The notes under the pieces: generated by a model
Database searches by the model: none
What the model was told of the DNA's origin: nothing
The model's input: only the letters and a program-made list of their open reading frames with translations
NCBI GenBank assembly: GCA_030043675.1
Contig: JASHXG010000049.1
Span: 1 to 11,393, forward strand
DNA: 11,393 nt
Source of the DNA: Vulcanimicrobiota bacterium
GTDB lineage: Bacteria > Vulcanimicrobiota > Vulcanimicrobiia > Vulcanimicrobiales > Vulcanimicrobiaceae
Reading direction: 5' to 3'
Program-made: the position numbers and the translations under genes
In this document: piece after piece, positions 6,345 to 11,393 of the stretch
Position numbering within the stretch: the stretch's first letter is position 1
How the letters are laid out: every line of letters starts with the position of its first letter

Positions 6345-6359
6345 AAGTGAGCTTCACTT
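6345..6359. repeat. Perfect dyad AAGTGA-GCT-TCACTT next to a start codon
   Basis: Six-base arms (6345-6350 and 6354-6359) around a 3-bp centre, ending at the base before ATG 6360. The left arm and centre occupy the ribosome-binding position of the DUF3175-like gene, so the site could be an operator or a small hairpin limiting translation. It lies in the 146-nt divergent gap between the VOC gene and this operon; nothing else in that gap is recognisable. Confidence 0.3.
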
Positions 6360-6629
6360 ATGGATGATTCACGAAATCTCTGGTCACACGAGGTTACCGA
6401 AGCCGATCGCCACGATGTCGGCGGCGGCGTCTTTGCAAGCGGATCCGCTGAAGAGATCGCGGACGCCGTAATCGATGCGGCCCAGAATGAGGACTCTGAC
6501 GAGTCGCTCGAACGACGCGCGATGAGCAAACTGACGTTCTACGAAAATCGCGCCGGACGGAATCTCAGCGACGAACGCCGGCAAGTCCTCGACGAAGCGA
6601 AGGACATCGTCCGCAACCGGCTCGGGTGA
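6360..6629 (+). CDS. DUF3175-like small conserved protein
   Basis: An 89-residue acidic/basic soluble protein. It matches the DUF3175 pattern as I remember it: a Trp-Ser-x-x-V opening (W8-S9), VGGGVF with S-A-E-E-I-A (20-34), a charged linker, R-A-M-S-K-L-T-F-Y-E-N-R-A-G-R-N-L (53-69) and a C-terminal helix ERRQVLDEAKDIVRNRL. The biochemical role of the family is unknown to me. ATG 6360 is the only good start; the Shine-Dalgarno is weak (GTGAG) and lies in a perfect dyad. It lies 10 nt upstream of the molybdopterin enzyme and is probably the first gene of that operon, although the link may only be positional. Confidence 0.75.
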   Translation: MDDSRNLWSHEVTEADRHDVGGGVFASGSAEEIADAVIDAAQNEDSDESLERRAMSKLTFYENRAGRNLSDERRQVLDEAKDIVRNRLG

Positions 6630-6639
6630 CGCAGCTCAC

Positions 6640-7251
6640 GTGACGCCCGACCCGCCCATCGTTTCGCCCGGCTTTGTCGGACGGCGCCGCGCCGGAAGCG
6701 CAACGCTGCCGCCCGGACAATACCTTACCGAGGATTTTCCGGTCCTATCGGCGGGTCCGACCCCAACGATTCGACTTGACGATTGGAAGTTTGCGCTAAC
6801 GACCGAAAGCGGCGACGTGCGCACCTGGAGTTGGAGCGAGTTTCGCGCGCTGCCCAGCGTCTCCATTACCACGGACATTCACTGCGTCACGCGCTGGTCG
6901 AAGCTCGGCACGGTCTGGGAAGGCGTATCGCTCGACACCTTGTTGGAGGGAATACCGGCGACTGCATCGTTCGCAATGGCGGAATCGTACGGTGGCTACA
7001 CGACGAATCTCCCACTGGCGGACCTGCGAGACGGCAAAGCCTGGATCGCGTTCCGTTATGGCGGCGAAGATCTCGCTCCCGAACACGGCGGCCCGGCTCG
7101 GCTGCTGGTTCCGCACCTCTATCTCTGGAAGAGCGCCAAGTGGATTCGCGGCATCACGTTGATGCGCAAGGACCGGCCCGGATTCTGGGAGAGTCTCGGC
7201 TACAACAACTACGGGGATCCGTGGCGGGAACAACGGTACTGGGGCGACTAG
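6640..7251 (+). CDS. Sulfite-oxidase-like molybdopterin oxidoreductase (cytoplasmic)
   Basis: A 203-residue protein that is essentially one SUOX/MsrP-type molybdopterin-binding domain. The molybdenum ligand is C82 in DIHCVTRWSKLGTVWEGV (79-96), the signature of sulfite-oxidase-like oxidoreductases. AESYGGYTTNLPLADL (116-131), GGPARLLVPHLYLWKSAKW and the C-terminal GFWE-SLGYNNYGDPW motif also fit. There is no Tat or Sec signal, heme or dimerisation domain, so it acts in the cytosol, unlike periplasmic MsrP or SorA. The start is GTG 6640 with only a weak GGGTGA upstream. The next gene, an FAD reductase, overlaps it by 31 nt and is a likely electron partner. Members of this family often sit beside such reductases. 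The natural substrate (sulfite or another S/N-oxide) cannot be told from sequence. Confidence 0.9.
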   Translation: MTPDPPIVSPGFVGRRRAGSATLPPGQYLTEDFPVLSAGPTPTIRLDDWKFALTTESGDVRTWSWSEFRALPSVSITTDIHCVTRWSKLGTVWEGVSLDTLLEGIPATASFAMAESYGGYTTNLPLADLRDGKAWIAFRYGGEDLAPEHGGPARLLVPHLYLWKSAKWIRGITLMRKDRPGFWESLGYNNYGDPWREQRYWGD

Positions 7252-7979
7252 CCTGGTACGTCGCAACCGTCGTTGAAGGGCGCCAGGAGACCCGGACCGC
7301 GCGGACGCTGGTTCTGAACGTTCCTTCCTGGCCAGGGCATGATGCCGGTCAACACGTCGACGTACGCTTGCGCGCTGCGGACGGCTACACCGCGGTGCGT
7401 TCGTATTCGATCGCAAATGCCGCACAAAACGAACGCGTCGAGCTGACGGTCGAAGAGCTCGCCGATGGCGAGGTCTCGCTTTATCTCGTTCGAACCATTG
7501 CGCCGGGCGATCCGTTGGAGATTCGGGGCCCGGTCGGTGGATGGTTCGTCTGGCGTCCGGCCTTCATCGAGCCGGTCCAGCTCGTCGCCGGCGGGTCGGG
7601 CATCGTGCCGCTGATGGCGATGATTCGCACGCGCGCGGCGGCCGGTCTTCAGACGCCGTTTCGCCTCCTCTATTCGGTTCGCACACCCGAGAACATCATC
7701 TACGCAGCCGAGTTGCAGCGACGCGAAAGCGAGGGGCAAGGCTTGACGATCGCTTATGCGTTCACGCGCGCGACGCCGGCCGGGTGGCCGAGGCCGCCCG
7801 CGCGAATCGATGCGGCGTTCCTCTCCGAGGCCGCTTTACCAGCCGGAGAGGACCCCGCCTGCTACATCTGCGGCCCAACCGGATTCGTGGAGTCCGCGGC
7901 GGCGCTCCTCGAGCAGGCCGGGTACGATCCAAAGCGGATTAAGACCGAGCGTTTCGGACCTACCGGAGGCATCTCATGA
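7221..7979 (+). CDS. FAD/NAD(P)H-dependent ferredoxin-reductase-like oxidoreductase
   Basis: A 252-residue FNR-superfamily flavoprotein. The N-terminal beta-barrel binds FAD through R60-S-Y-S63 (the RxYS motif). The C-terminal Rossmann domain shows AGGSGIVP (123-130) for the NAD(P)H pyrophosphate and Y-I-C-G-P-T-G-F-V (215-223). No [2Fe-2S] cysteine motif is present, so it lacks the plant-type ferredoxin domain of longer relatives. I chose GTG 7221, with GGGGAT just upstream. It gives a 31-nt overlap with the molybdopterin enzyme and starts just before the first barrel strand; longer in-frame reading upstream is antifunctional shadow. Its stop overlaps the next start (ATGA, 7976-7979). It most likely moves electrons between NAD(P)H and the preceding molybdenum enzyme. 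Confidence 0.9.
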   Translation: MAGTTVLGRLAWYVATVVEGRQETRTARTLVLNVPSWPGHDAGQHVDVRLRAADGYTAVRSYSIANAAQNERVELTVEELADGEVSLYLVRTIAPGDPLEIRGPVGGWFVWRPAFIEPVQLVAGGSGIVPLMAMIRTRAAAGLQTPFRLLYSVRTPENIIYAAELQRRESEGQGLTIAYAFTRATPAGWPRPPARIDAAFLSEAALPAGEDPACYICGPTGFVESAAALLEQAGYDPKRIKTERFGPTGGIS

Positions 7980-8242
7980 GCAAGGATTCGTTCGTCGACG
8001 GCAACGCAGCCGCGGGCGCGCTTCTCAGCGTCTTCTCCATCGATATCACGGATGCGGACGCCCAGTGTGCGGCATGTGGAAACGTCGCCCCAGTTGCTCG
8101 TTCGCGCGTCTACGCGTTCGAGCCCGGGATCGTTCTCCGGTGCGCCGTCTGCGAGCATCCCTTGCTGCGAATCGCGCGAGGCACGGGCCGTACGTGGATC
8201 GACGCGCGCGGACTTACTTACTTGGAGCTACGAACGCCGTGA
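7976..8242 (+). CDS. DUF6510-like zinc-ribbon protein
   Basis: An 88-residue protein with an opening FVDGNAAAGALLSVFSIDIT (6-25) and two CxxC knuckles, C31/C34 and C56/C59, about 22 residues apart. This arrangement suggests a zinc ribbon, or less likely a rubredoxin-like iron site. The C-terminal WIDARGLTYLEL segment fits the DUF6510 family as I recall it, which is often found beside sulfite-oxidase-like and FAD-reductase genes. It overlaps the reductase gene by 4 nt and is probably a partner or assembly factor of that redox pair; no function is established. Its stop is 4 nt from the stop of the convergent glycosidase gene, leaving no room for a separate terminator. Confidence 0.75.
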   Translation: MSKDSFVDGNAAAGALLSVFSIDITDADAQCAACGNVAPVARSRVYAFEPGIVLRCAVCEHPLLRIARGTGRTWIDARGLTYLELRTP

Positions 8243-8246
8243 AGGC

Positions 8247-9536
8247 TCAGGGCTGCCCTTTCCAGGCTTTCTCCAACTCCGTCATCGTCGGGCGCCGCTT
8301 GAGCTTATTGACGTCGCCGTTTCCTTTAGAAACGCTGTTGAGCCCAAACCAGCCCTGATCGTAACTGCAGCCGGGAAAGGCACCCGAGAAGTTCTCGTTG
8401 CCGAGGTGCTTTGAGGGATTTCCGCCCAAGGCTTTCCACCACTCGTCGGTCCATTCGAAGTAAAAGCCACCCGAGACGACGCCGTCATCCTTGTAGCCCG
8501 AGTAGAGCAGCGACGCGTTATTGTCAACGTAGTCGACCAAACCGACCATGTCCGGGTTGCCGGTCGGGGGCAGTTCGGCGACGTCGCGATCGAGCGGCCC
8601 ATCGCGCGCGTCGGGATGACACTGCCCCAAGCCCTTGGGACGATTCTCCCAAGTATAAGTGTTCTTCCAGTGGATGTGATAAGCGGCGGTCGCGCCGTAT
8701 TCGGTCAACAGCACCGGCTTGGGCGCCTTGGCCGTGTACTGCCTAATTTGCGCGAAGAGATTGGTAAAGGTACGGCCGCGATAGATGTTGACCCCCCATG
8801 CGTCGACCGCGGCGTTGTTGATCTCGCCGTAATGTACCGATTCGATGTTGTCATCGATCTCCGACGTTATCACAAGCTTGTCGCGGTTACCGCCGTCGGC
8901 GAACCCCTGCTTAGCGCCCTTGGCGACGACGTTGAAGTTTTTCCACCAATTAGCGTCGCGGACGCAGCAGGTCGTGATCTCGTTACCGATGGCGACGCCC
9001 ATGACCGCCGGATCCTTTGCGTACATTTCATCGAGCTTGCGATACTGGTTCGCGAGGTCGGCTGCGGCACCGGCATTCTTCAGCACGTCGCCCGCAAAGT
9101 AAATGCTCATGATGACGTAGACTGGTCGATCGCCGCCGTTCCAGGCCGCTTTCAGGAACTTCGTGATCGGCCCGGTGGTTTGGTCGTGTCCCGGCGGAAC
9201 GACGTTGTAGACGTGTATCGCATTGGCACCCGACGCGCGAATCTTGGGGAGGTCGCGCGACCAGATCGCCTCGTTGCCGTTGCGCAGGGGATCGTCGAGA
9301 CCGGGCGGATCGTTGGGGACCTTGCCGATCGGCGTCGGCGAATAGTCCACCCCTTTGACGAAGAATCGAGCCCCGTCGAGCGAGATGTAGCGCCCGGAAA
9401 CCGTGAAGCGCGTATTGGTGGCGGCAAACCGCTGCACGCGCGCGGCAGACGACGGCTGCTGCGGCGGAACCGCCCCACCCATGCCCCCGCAAGCTGCCAA
9501 GAGCGAACACAAAACCAGAACGCCGATTCTTCGCAT
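8247..9536 (-). CDS. Clan GH-A glycoside hydrolase / glucanosyltransferase-like lipoprotein
   Basis: A 429-residue exported lipoprotein. The signal peptide MRRIGVLVLCSLLAAC carries lipobox L13-A-A-C16, so Cys16 is lipidated. The catalytic domain is a TIM barrel of clan GH-A. The strand-1 motif FFVKGVDYSPTP (58-69) and DLPKIRASGANAIHVYNV (95-112) resemble GH72 beta-1,3-glucanosyltransferases and GH2/GH5 barrels. The acid/base is probably E186 in GVAIGNE (180-186), and the nucleophile E279 in PVLLTEYGA (274-282). WGVNIYRG (247-254) and GGFYFEWTDEWWK (356-368) complete the barrel. Substrate and exact family are open; a glucan or other cell-envelope polysaccharide is a guess. The start is ATG 9536; the Shine-Dalgarno is weak (GGAG too far upstream). 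It lies 35 nt after the ABM-domain gene and may share its transcript. Confidence 0.82.
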   Translation of the reverse strand: MRRIGVLVLCSLLAACGGMGGAVPPQQPSSAARVQRFAATNTRFTVSGRYISLDGARFFVKGVDYSPTPIGKVPNDPPGLDDPLRNGNEAIWSRDLPKIRASGANAIHVYNVVPPGHDQTTGPITKFLKAAWNGGDRPVYVIMSIYFAGDVLKNAGAAADLANQYRKLDEMYAKDPAVMGVAIGNEITTCCVRDANWWKNFNVVAKGAKQGFADGGNRDKLVITSEIDDNIESVHYGEINNAAVDAWGVNIYRGRTFTNLFAQIRQYTAKAPKPVLLTEYGATAAYHIHWKNTYTWENRPKGLGQCHPDARDGPLDRDVAELPPTGNPDMVGLVDYVDNNASLLYSGYKDDGVVSGGFYFEWTDEWWKALGGNPSKHLGNENFSGAFPGCSYDQGWFGLNSVSKGNGDVNKLKRRPTMTELEKAWKGQP

Positions 9537-9571
9537 CGTTCGCCCAACGTTCTCCGACGAGCAGACGTTCC

Positions 9572-9856
9572 CTAGATCGGGGAAAGGATCTCTCCGGTTA
9601 GCGCCTTCGCCAGCGGGCGGACGCCGTTGCGTACGAGGCGCTGGAAATGTTCGGTTTCTCGATGTGAGTCCAAAGCCGCGCGATCGCGATAGACTTCCCA
9701 TAGTACGAAGACGGTGGGGTCGTCTTGGCTTCGAGCAACGTCGAAGGAGATGACGCCCGCCTCGGTGCGCGAAGCATCGCGCAGCTCTCGCAACATCGCT
9801 TGAACTCGATCGCCGTCTTCCGGAGCGAACGTGAAGTGCACGTTTTGAACGACCAT
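9572..9856 (-). CDS. Antibiotic biosynthesis monooxygenase (ABM) domain protein
   Basis: A 94-residue ferredoxin-like alpha/beta domain of the ABM (YgiN-like) family: strand VVQNVHFTF, helix around DRVQAMLRELRDASRTEAG, strand VISFDVARS, strand TVFVLWEVYRD (48-58) and the helical H65-R-E-T-E-H-F-Q-R-L motif, typical of the family. Members act as small dimeric oxygenases on quinones or as heme-degrading or decarboxylating enzymes; the substrate here is unknown. I chose ATG 9856 with GAGGT 7 nt upstream; in-frame reading further upstream (to 10213) is antisense shadow. It has a near-consensus promoter (9882-9910) and is followed after 35 nt by the glycosidase lipoprotein. Confidence 0.85.
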   Translation of the reverse strand: MVVQNVHFTFAPEDGDRVQAMLRELRDASRTEAGVISFDVARSQDDPTVFVLWEVYRDRAALDSHRETEHFQRLVRNGVRPLAKALTGEILSPI

Positions 9857-9881
9857 GCTATCTACCTCGCGCGTGCCTCCC

Positions 9882-9910
9882 ATTATACCCGTGGCTCGAC
9901 GGGTTGCTAA
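9882..9910 (-). promoter_or_regulatory. Sigma70-type promoter of the ABM-domain gene
   Basis: On the minus strand: -35 TTAGCA (9910-9905, 4 of 6 consensus bases), a 17-bp spacer, and -10 TATAAT (9887-9882, perfect). Transcription would begin near 9875, giving a leader of about 19 nt that includes the GAGGT Shine-Dalgarno. This is the best housekeeping-type promoter seen in the window. Confidence 0.65.
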
Positions 9911-9968
9911 CCTGTTGCCTTCATGGCCGTGGGAGTAACCGCGGCGGGCCTGCGCGAAGGTGAGCCCT

Positions 9969-10274
9969 ATGTCGCACGCAGACCACAGAGACGAGCTTCG
10001 AGAAGAGGTCACGGCCGCCGACGCGACCGGCATGATTGCGGATGAAGAGCTCGTCGCGCGCCTGCACTCGGCGCTTCCGCCGGAGCATGCCGCGCACGCC
10101 ACCATCGACGCCCTCCATGCCGAGGCGAATCGGCGCGCGCCGAATCGCGCGTCGCTCGAGAAACACGTTAGCGACCTCCGTCTGCTGCCCGAGCTCGAGG
10201 CGATCGTCGTCAACTGGTGGGATAGTCCGCGGACGCAGCGGATTATCGCAGACCTGAATCAGATCGGGCTCTAA
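9969..10274 (+). CDS. Small hypothetical protein, unrecognised
   Basis: A 101-residue soluble, mostly helical and charged protein that I do not recognise. The C-terminal half LLPELEAIVVNWWDSPRTQRIIADLNQIGL has a conserved look (paired Trp followed by Asp). There is no signal peptide, membrane segment or cysteine. ATG 9969 is preferred, with AGGTGA 5 nt upstream; an in-frame GTG at 9960 would bury that Shine-Dalgarno. It is divergent from the ABM gene, with a 112-nt gap that holds the ABM promoter, and is 27 nt upstream of the DUF4239 gene, so these two probably form an operon. Clean start signals and a tidy fit between neighbours support it being real. Confidence 0.65.
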   Translation: MSHADHRDELREEVTAADATGMIADEELVARLHSALPPEHAAHATIDALHAEANRRAPNRASLEKHVSDLRLLPELEAIVVNWWDSPRTQRIIADLNQIGL

Positions 10275-10301
10275 GCTCCCGCCGCGACCGGTGACGGCGC
10301 C

Positions 10302-11078
10302 ATGAACACCTTCAACGTCGTCCCCACGTGGCTGGTCATGCTCGCCGTTTTGATTTTGGTTCTGGCGGCGTACGAATTCGGGGGCCGGCTCGCTCGAACG
10401 CGTTGGTCGGCCGGTGTCAGCGCGGAGCCGGCGATGGCCGTGCAAGCAGCGGCGTATACCATGCTCGGCTTGTTGCTCGGCTTCTCTTTTTCGCTCGGAC
10501 TGAGTCGCTTCGATGCACGGCGCACCGTGCTCATCGATGAAGCCAACGCGATCGGTACGACGTACCTGCGTACCGACCTGCTCGATGCAAGAACGGCTTC
10601 TGCAATGCGCGCCGATCTCCGTCTGTATCTCGAGGAGCGGATTGACTTCGCGCTCGCGGCCGCAGACCCGGCACAGCGCGCACGCGTCGCGGCACGATCG
10701 AGTCGCCTTCAGCGCGCCATGTGGACCCTCGCGATGGGAGCGTCGCGCGGGGATCCGCACTCGACCATGACGCCGCTCTTCATATCGGCGCTCAACGAAA
10801 CGATCGACCTGAGCGCGGAGCAGGGCGCAGTCCTTGACGCGCATATACCCGACATCGTGTTCTTCGCGCTGGTGCTGATCATGCTGATCGCGGCCAGCAT
10901 GCTGGGCTACGCATTCGGACTCCAATCGGCGCGCGCGGTCGTCTCCAAGGTCCTCCTCGCGCTAACCCTGGCTCTGGTCATTGGGCTCATCATCGATCTG
11001 GACCGGCCGCAACAGGGGCTGATCCGCGTGAACCTGGAGCCGTTGCAGACGTTACAACGCTCGTTTGCGGGAGAGTAA
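10302..11078 (+). CDS. DUF4239 (bestrophin-like) membrane protein
   Basis: A 258-residue inner-membrane protein with four predicted helices in a 2+2 layout: about 8-26, 45-67, 182-206 and 212-232. A soluble helical domain of about 110 residues lies between the pairs. The signature after helix 2, LGLSRFDARRTVLIDEANAIGTTYLRT (65-91), and the end motif IIDLDRPQQGLIRVNLEPLQTL (230-251) fit the DUF4239 family, which has been likened to bestrophin channels. Ion transport is a proposed, not proven, role. The start is ATG 10302 with a modest GGTGAC upstream (10290-10295). No terminator hairpin with a T-run follows. Confidence 0.82.
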   Translation: MNTFNVVPTWLVMLAVLILVLAAYEFGGRLARTRWSAGVSAEPAMAVQAAAYTMLGLLLGFSFSLGLSRFDARRTVLIDEANAIGTTYLRTDLLDARTASAMRADLRLYLEERIDFALAAADPAQRARVAARSSRLQRAMWTLAMGASRGDPHSTMTPLFISALNETIDLSAEQGAVLDAHIPDIVFFALVLIMLIAASMLGYAFGLQSARAVVSKVLLALTLALVIGLIIDLDRPQQGLIRVNLEPLQTLQRSFAGE

Positions 11079-11198
11079 CGCTAGGGCAATCTGTTCGCCC
11101 GAGGCGACGTAGGCGGCATTAGACGCTATACGCGCGCGCTTGTACCGCTGCAATTTGCCCGCAGTGGTGCATCCGCGCTACTTCCTGCGGGCTCGAGA
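11079..11198. other. Convergent intergenic gap
   Basis: These 120 nt separate the DUF4239 gene from the convergent SRPBCC-like gene. I see no ORF with coding features, no RNA gene and no clear rho-independent terminator. Confidence 0.5.
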
Positions 11199-11393
11199 CT
11201 ATCCTGGAATCTGCGAACTGCCTTCTATCGCGCGTTTAACGTCTTTCAGGAACTCCCGCGCGGTCGATTCGGCGATTCGGCGGCCGATGGCTTCGTCGAA
11301 GACCTGCCCCGTCGCGCCGAGCGGTGGTGTGTACCTGCCGTCGATTTCGATATAACTGAGTTTCTCATCCGGCTCGTCCCAGACGGTGAGCGT
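11199..11393 (-). CDS. SRPBCC/polyketide-cyclase-like protein, C-terminal part, cut by window edge
   Basis: The last 64 codons and TAG stop (11201-11199) of a minus-strand gene whose start lies beyond the right edge. The frame stays open to the edge and reads as real protein: strands TLTVWDEPDEKLSYIEIDGRY, the turn TPPLGATGQVFDEAIGRRIAE, then a long amphipathic C-terminal helix S43-T-A-R-E-F-L-K-D-V-K-R-A-I-E. A Tyr-x-PPLG turn leading into this final helix is typical of SRPBCC (START-like) proteins of about 140-160 residues that bind hydrophobic ligands. No ligand can be inferred. The opposite-strand ORF over the same bases has no protein-like features. Confidence 0.6.
   Translation of the reverse strand, partial: TLTVWDEPDEKLSYIEIDGRYTPPLGATGQVFDEAIGRRIAESTAREFLKDVKRAIEGSSQIPG

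Noticed and set aside
8616..9575. 319-codon plus-strand ORF opposite the glycosidase
   Set aside because: It has no recognisable domain, while the minus strand has a lipobox and GH-A catalytic motifs.
9921..10925. 334-codon minus-strand ORF opposite the DUF4239 gene
   Set aside because: It is Arg/His/Glu-rich with no domain; the plus strand has four helices and family motifs.
11140..11355. 71-codon plus-strand ORF at the right end
   Set aside because: The minus-strand frame, open to the edge, reads as an SRPBCC-like C-terminus with a proper stop.

Overview
This is a high-GC bacterial chromosomal window with tightly packed genes, many GTG starts and 4-nt ATGA/GTGA overlaps. I see no phage, transposon, CRISPR or RNA gene. 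The start of a [NiFe]-hydrogenase small subunit with a CxxD proximal-cluster motif (group 1h, high-affinity H2 oxidation), a STAND/TPR regulator with a SARP-like winged helix, and conserved proteins resembling DUF3175, DUF6510 and DUF4239 suggest a soil bacterium. Candidatus Eremiobacterota (WPS-2), or less likely an actinobacterium-like lineage, would fit. This placement is an inference; no rRNA or marker gene is present.

Left half (1-5800), hydrogenase and nickel. The hydrogenase small-subunit gene leaves the window on the minus strand (172 to 1). After a 368-nt divergent control region, hypA, hypB and a large regulator run on the plus strand, joined by 4-nt overlaps, followed by a NiCoT nickel permease. 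Convergent with the permease is a two-gene minus-strand unit. It encodes a 66-residue protein that is 27% histidine and a ribbon-helix-helix (RHH) protein that overlaps it by 14 nt; the RHH gene also overlaps the permease tail by 100 nt. The whole block reads as a nickel-uptake, nickel-delivery and regulation module for the uptake hydrogenase. The divergent control region carries two copies of a tandem heptamer direct repeat with an 11-bp period. That is the geometry SARP-type winged helices bind, and such a winged helix is encoded by the third gene of the hyp operon.

Middle (5776-8242). A minus-strand VOC-fold protein diverges from a plus-strand operon: a DUF3175-like protein, a cytoplasmic sulfite-oxidase-like molybdopterin enzyme, an FAD/NAD(P)H ferredoxin-reductase-like protein and a DUF6510-like zinc-ribbon protein. 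The last three overlap or abut and probably form one redox unit.

Right part (8247-11393). A minus-strand clan GH-A glycosidase lipoprotein lies 35 nt downstream of an antibiotic-biosynthesis-monooxygenase (ABM) domain protein, which has a near-consensus sigma70 promoter. Divergently, a small unrecognised protein and a four-helix DUF4239 (bestrophin-like) membrane protein run on the plus strand. The right edge holds the C-terminal 64 residues of a minus-strand protein that resembles the SRPBCC/polyketide-cyclase fold.
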